A stretch of 33,810 bases of DNA from Acidobacteriota bacterium. GTDB lineage: Bacteria > Acidobacteriota > Terriglobia > Terriglobales > Acidobacteriaceae. The translations under genes and the position numbers were made by a program. Shown here in pieces: positions 33,055 to 33,810 of the stretch. Within the stretch, counting starts at the first letter, position 1. Each line of letters begins with the position of its first letter. The stretch covers positions 1-33,810 of the forward strand of contig JAJZAL010000026.1 in assembly GCA_021799405.1 (NCBI GenBank). Reading direction: 5' to 3'. The notes beneath the pieces are model-generated. The model saw nothing but the letters and a program-made list of their open reading frames with translations. It made no database searches and was not told the origin of the DNA.

Positions 33055-33810
33055 ATGTCAACCCTTGTTCACCCGGAAGTGCAAACCCAAAAGGATTATC
33101 TGCCGCTGAACGGCACCGACCACGTGGAGTTCTACGTCGGCAACGCGCGCCAGGCCGCATTTTTTTACCGCATGGCCTTCGGCTTCAGCCTGGTGGCCTA
33201 CGCCGGGCCGGAGACGGGCGTGCGGGATCGCGCCTCGTATGTGCTCCAGCAGGGAAAGATTCGGTTTGTGCTGACAACCCCGCTACGTCCGGACGGAGAA
33301 ATTGCAGCCCACGTGCACCTGCACGGCGACGGCGTGCGCGACATCGCGCTTTGGGTGGACGATGCGCGCCAGGCGTGGAAAGAGACGACCAGACGCGGCG
33401 CGAGGAGCATTCGCGAGCCGATGGAATTGAAGGATGAGTCTGGCGTGGTGAAGCTGGCCTCGATTGCGACCTACGGTGATACGATTCACACCTTTGTGGA
33501 GCGCGACAACTACAACGGCGCCTTCATGCCGGGTTATCGCCCCGAGGTGGGCGCGAATGGCGGGGTGGATCCGCTGGCGCGGCCCGTGGGCCTGAAGTAC
33601 GTGGACCACATGGTCGGCAACGTGGGCTGGAACGAGATGAACCGCTGGGTGGATTACTACGCGGATATTCTTGGCTTCTCTCTCTACCAGCACTTTGACG
33701 ATAAGGATATTTCGACGGAGTATTCGGCACTGATGTCGAAGGTGATGGCGAACGGGAACGGGCGCGTGAAGTTCCCGATCAACGAGCCGGCCGAGGGGCG
33801 CAAGAAATCG
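33055..33810 (+). CDS. hppD: 4-hydroxyphenylpyruvate dioxygenase (partial, C-terminus beyond window)
   Basis: The first 252 residues of a roughly 380-residue non-haem iron dioxygenase that turns 4-hydroxyphenylpyruvate into homogentisate. The N-terminal vicinal-oxygen-chelate domain begins at LNGTDHVEFYVGNARQAAFF and includes GFSLVAYAGPETGVRDRASY. The second, catalytic domain starts at GLKYVDHMVGNVGWNEMNRW, where H185 is the first iron ligand, then YYADILGFSLYQHFDDKDIS. The ATG at 33055 has GGAG about 11 bases upstream. The remaining iron ligands lie beyond the right edge. It continues the phenylalanine-tyrosine breakdown route begun by phhA. A homogentisate dioxygenase could follow outside the window. 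Confidence 0.95.
   Translation, partial: MSTLVHPEVQTQKDYLPLNGTDHVEFYVGNARQAAFFYRMAFGFSLVAYAGPETGVRDRASYVLQQGKIRFVLTTPLRPDGEIAAHVHLHGDGVRDIALWVDDARQAWKETTRRGARSIREPMELKDESGVVKLASIATYGDTIHTFVERDNYNGAFMPGYRPEVGANGGVDPLARPVGLKYVDHMVGNVGWNEMNRWVDYYADILGFSLYQHFDDKDISTEYSALMSKVMANGNGRVKFPINEPAEGRKKS

Overview
This 33.8 kb, GC-rich window contains mostly chromosomal housekeeping genes and looks like an acidobacterium of the Terriglobia/Acidobacteriaceae type. That placement is an inference. It rests on a very long Oar-like TonB-dependent receptor with an N-terminal carboxypeptidase-regulatory domain, a tandem pair of secreted proteins that start with the same kind of domain, a hopanoid gene cluster (ispH-shc-hpnH), and several small proteins that I associate with this group. 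I found no rRNA, tRNA, CRISPR array, insertion sequence or prophage.

Layout. 1-1364 (minus): the end of an MdtA/MdtB-type RND efflux operon, divergent from a cobA-type uroporphyrinogen-III methyltransferase (1622-2353). 2391-2909 (minus): a FlgJ-like glucosaminidase. It is followed by a 790-base stretch with no convincing intact gene, which holds a two-copy direct repeat, an orphan minus-strand terminator and a possible gene remnant. 3701-6269 (plus): two tandem paralogous secreted proteins. 6323-7536 (minus): dcd and a LuxR-type regulator whose receiver domain lacks the phosphorylation residues. 7793-8469 (plus): an HU/IHF protein and a tiny CxxC/HxC protein. A perfect bidirectional terminator (8499-8526) separates these from the minus-strand hopanoid operon ispH-shc-hpnH-unknown (13237-8557). 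13703-19284 (minus): rimP-nusA-infB, with a rimP leader hairpin in front and an intrinsic terminator behind. 19461-23834 (minus): the TonB-dependent receptor and a small beta-barrel protein.

24102-26542 (plus): guaB with a good promoter and terminator, then phenylalanine hydroxylase. 26557-27609 (minus): a type III polyketide synthase. 27745-28240 (plus): a fluoride riboswitch and crcB. 28360-29085 (plus): a membrane-anchored HNH-family protein. 29100-30738 (minus): folD and phoU. 30889-32823 (plus): a secreted metallopeptidase-TPR protein. 33055-end (plus): the first two thirds of 4-hydroxyphenylpyruvate dioxygenase.

How genes work together. IspH makes isoprenoid precursors, Shc cyclises squalene to hopene and HpnH adds adenosine. 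The fourth gene overlaps the hpnH stop codon (ATGA) and is probably made with it. PhhA and HPPD are consecutive-but-one steps of phenylalanine/tyrosine breakdown, although they are separate transcription units here. The clearest leads for new biology are the hpnH-coupled protein of unknown function, the degenerate-receiver regulator, the tandem secreted paralogs, and the repeat/terminator region at 3.1-3.6 kb.
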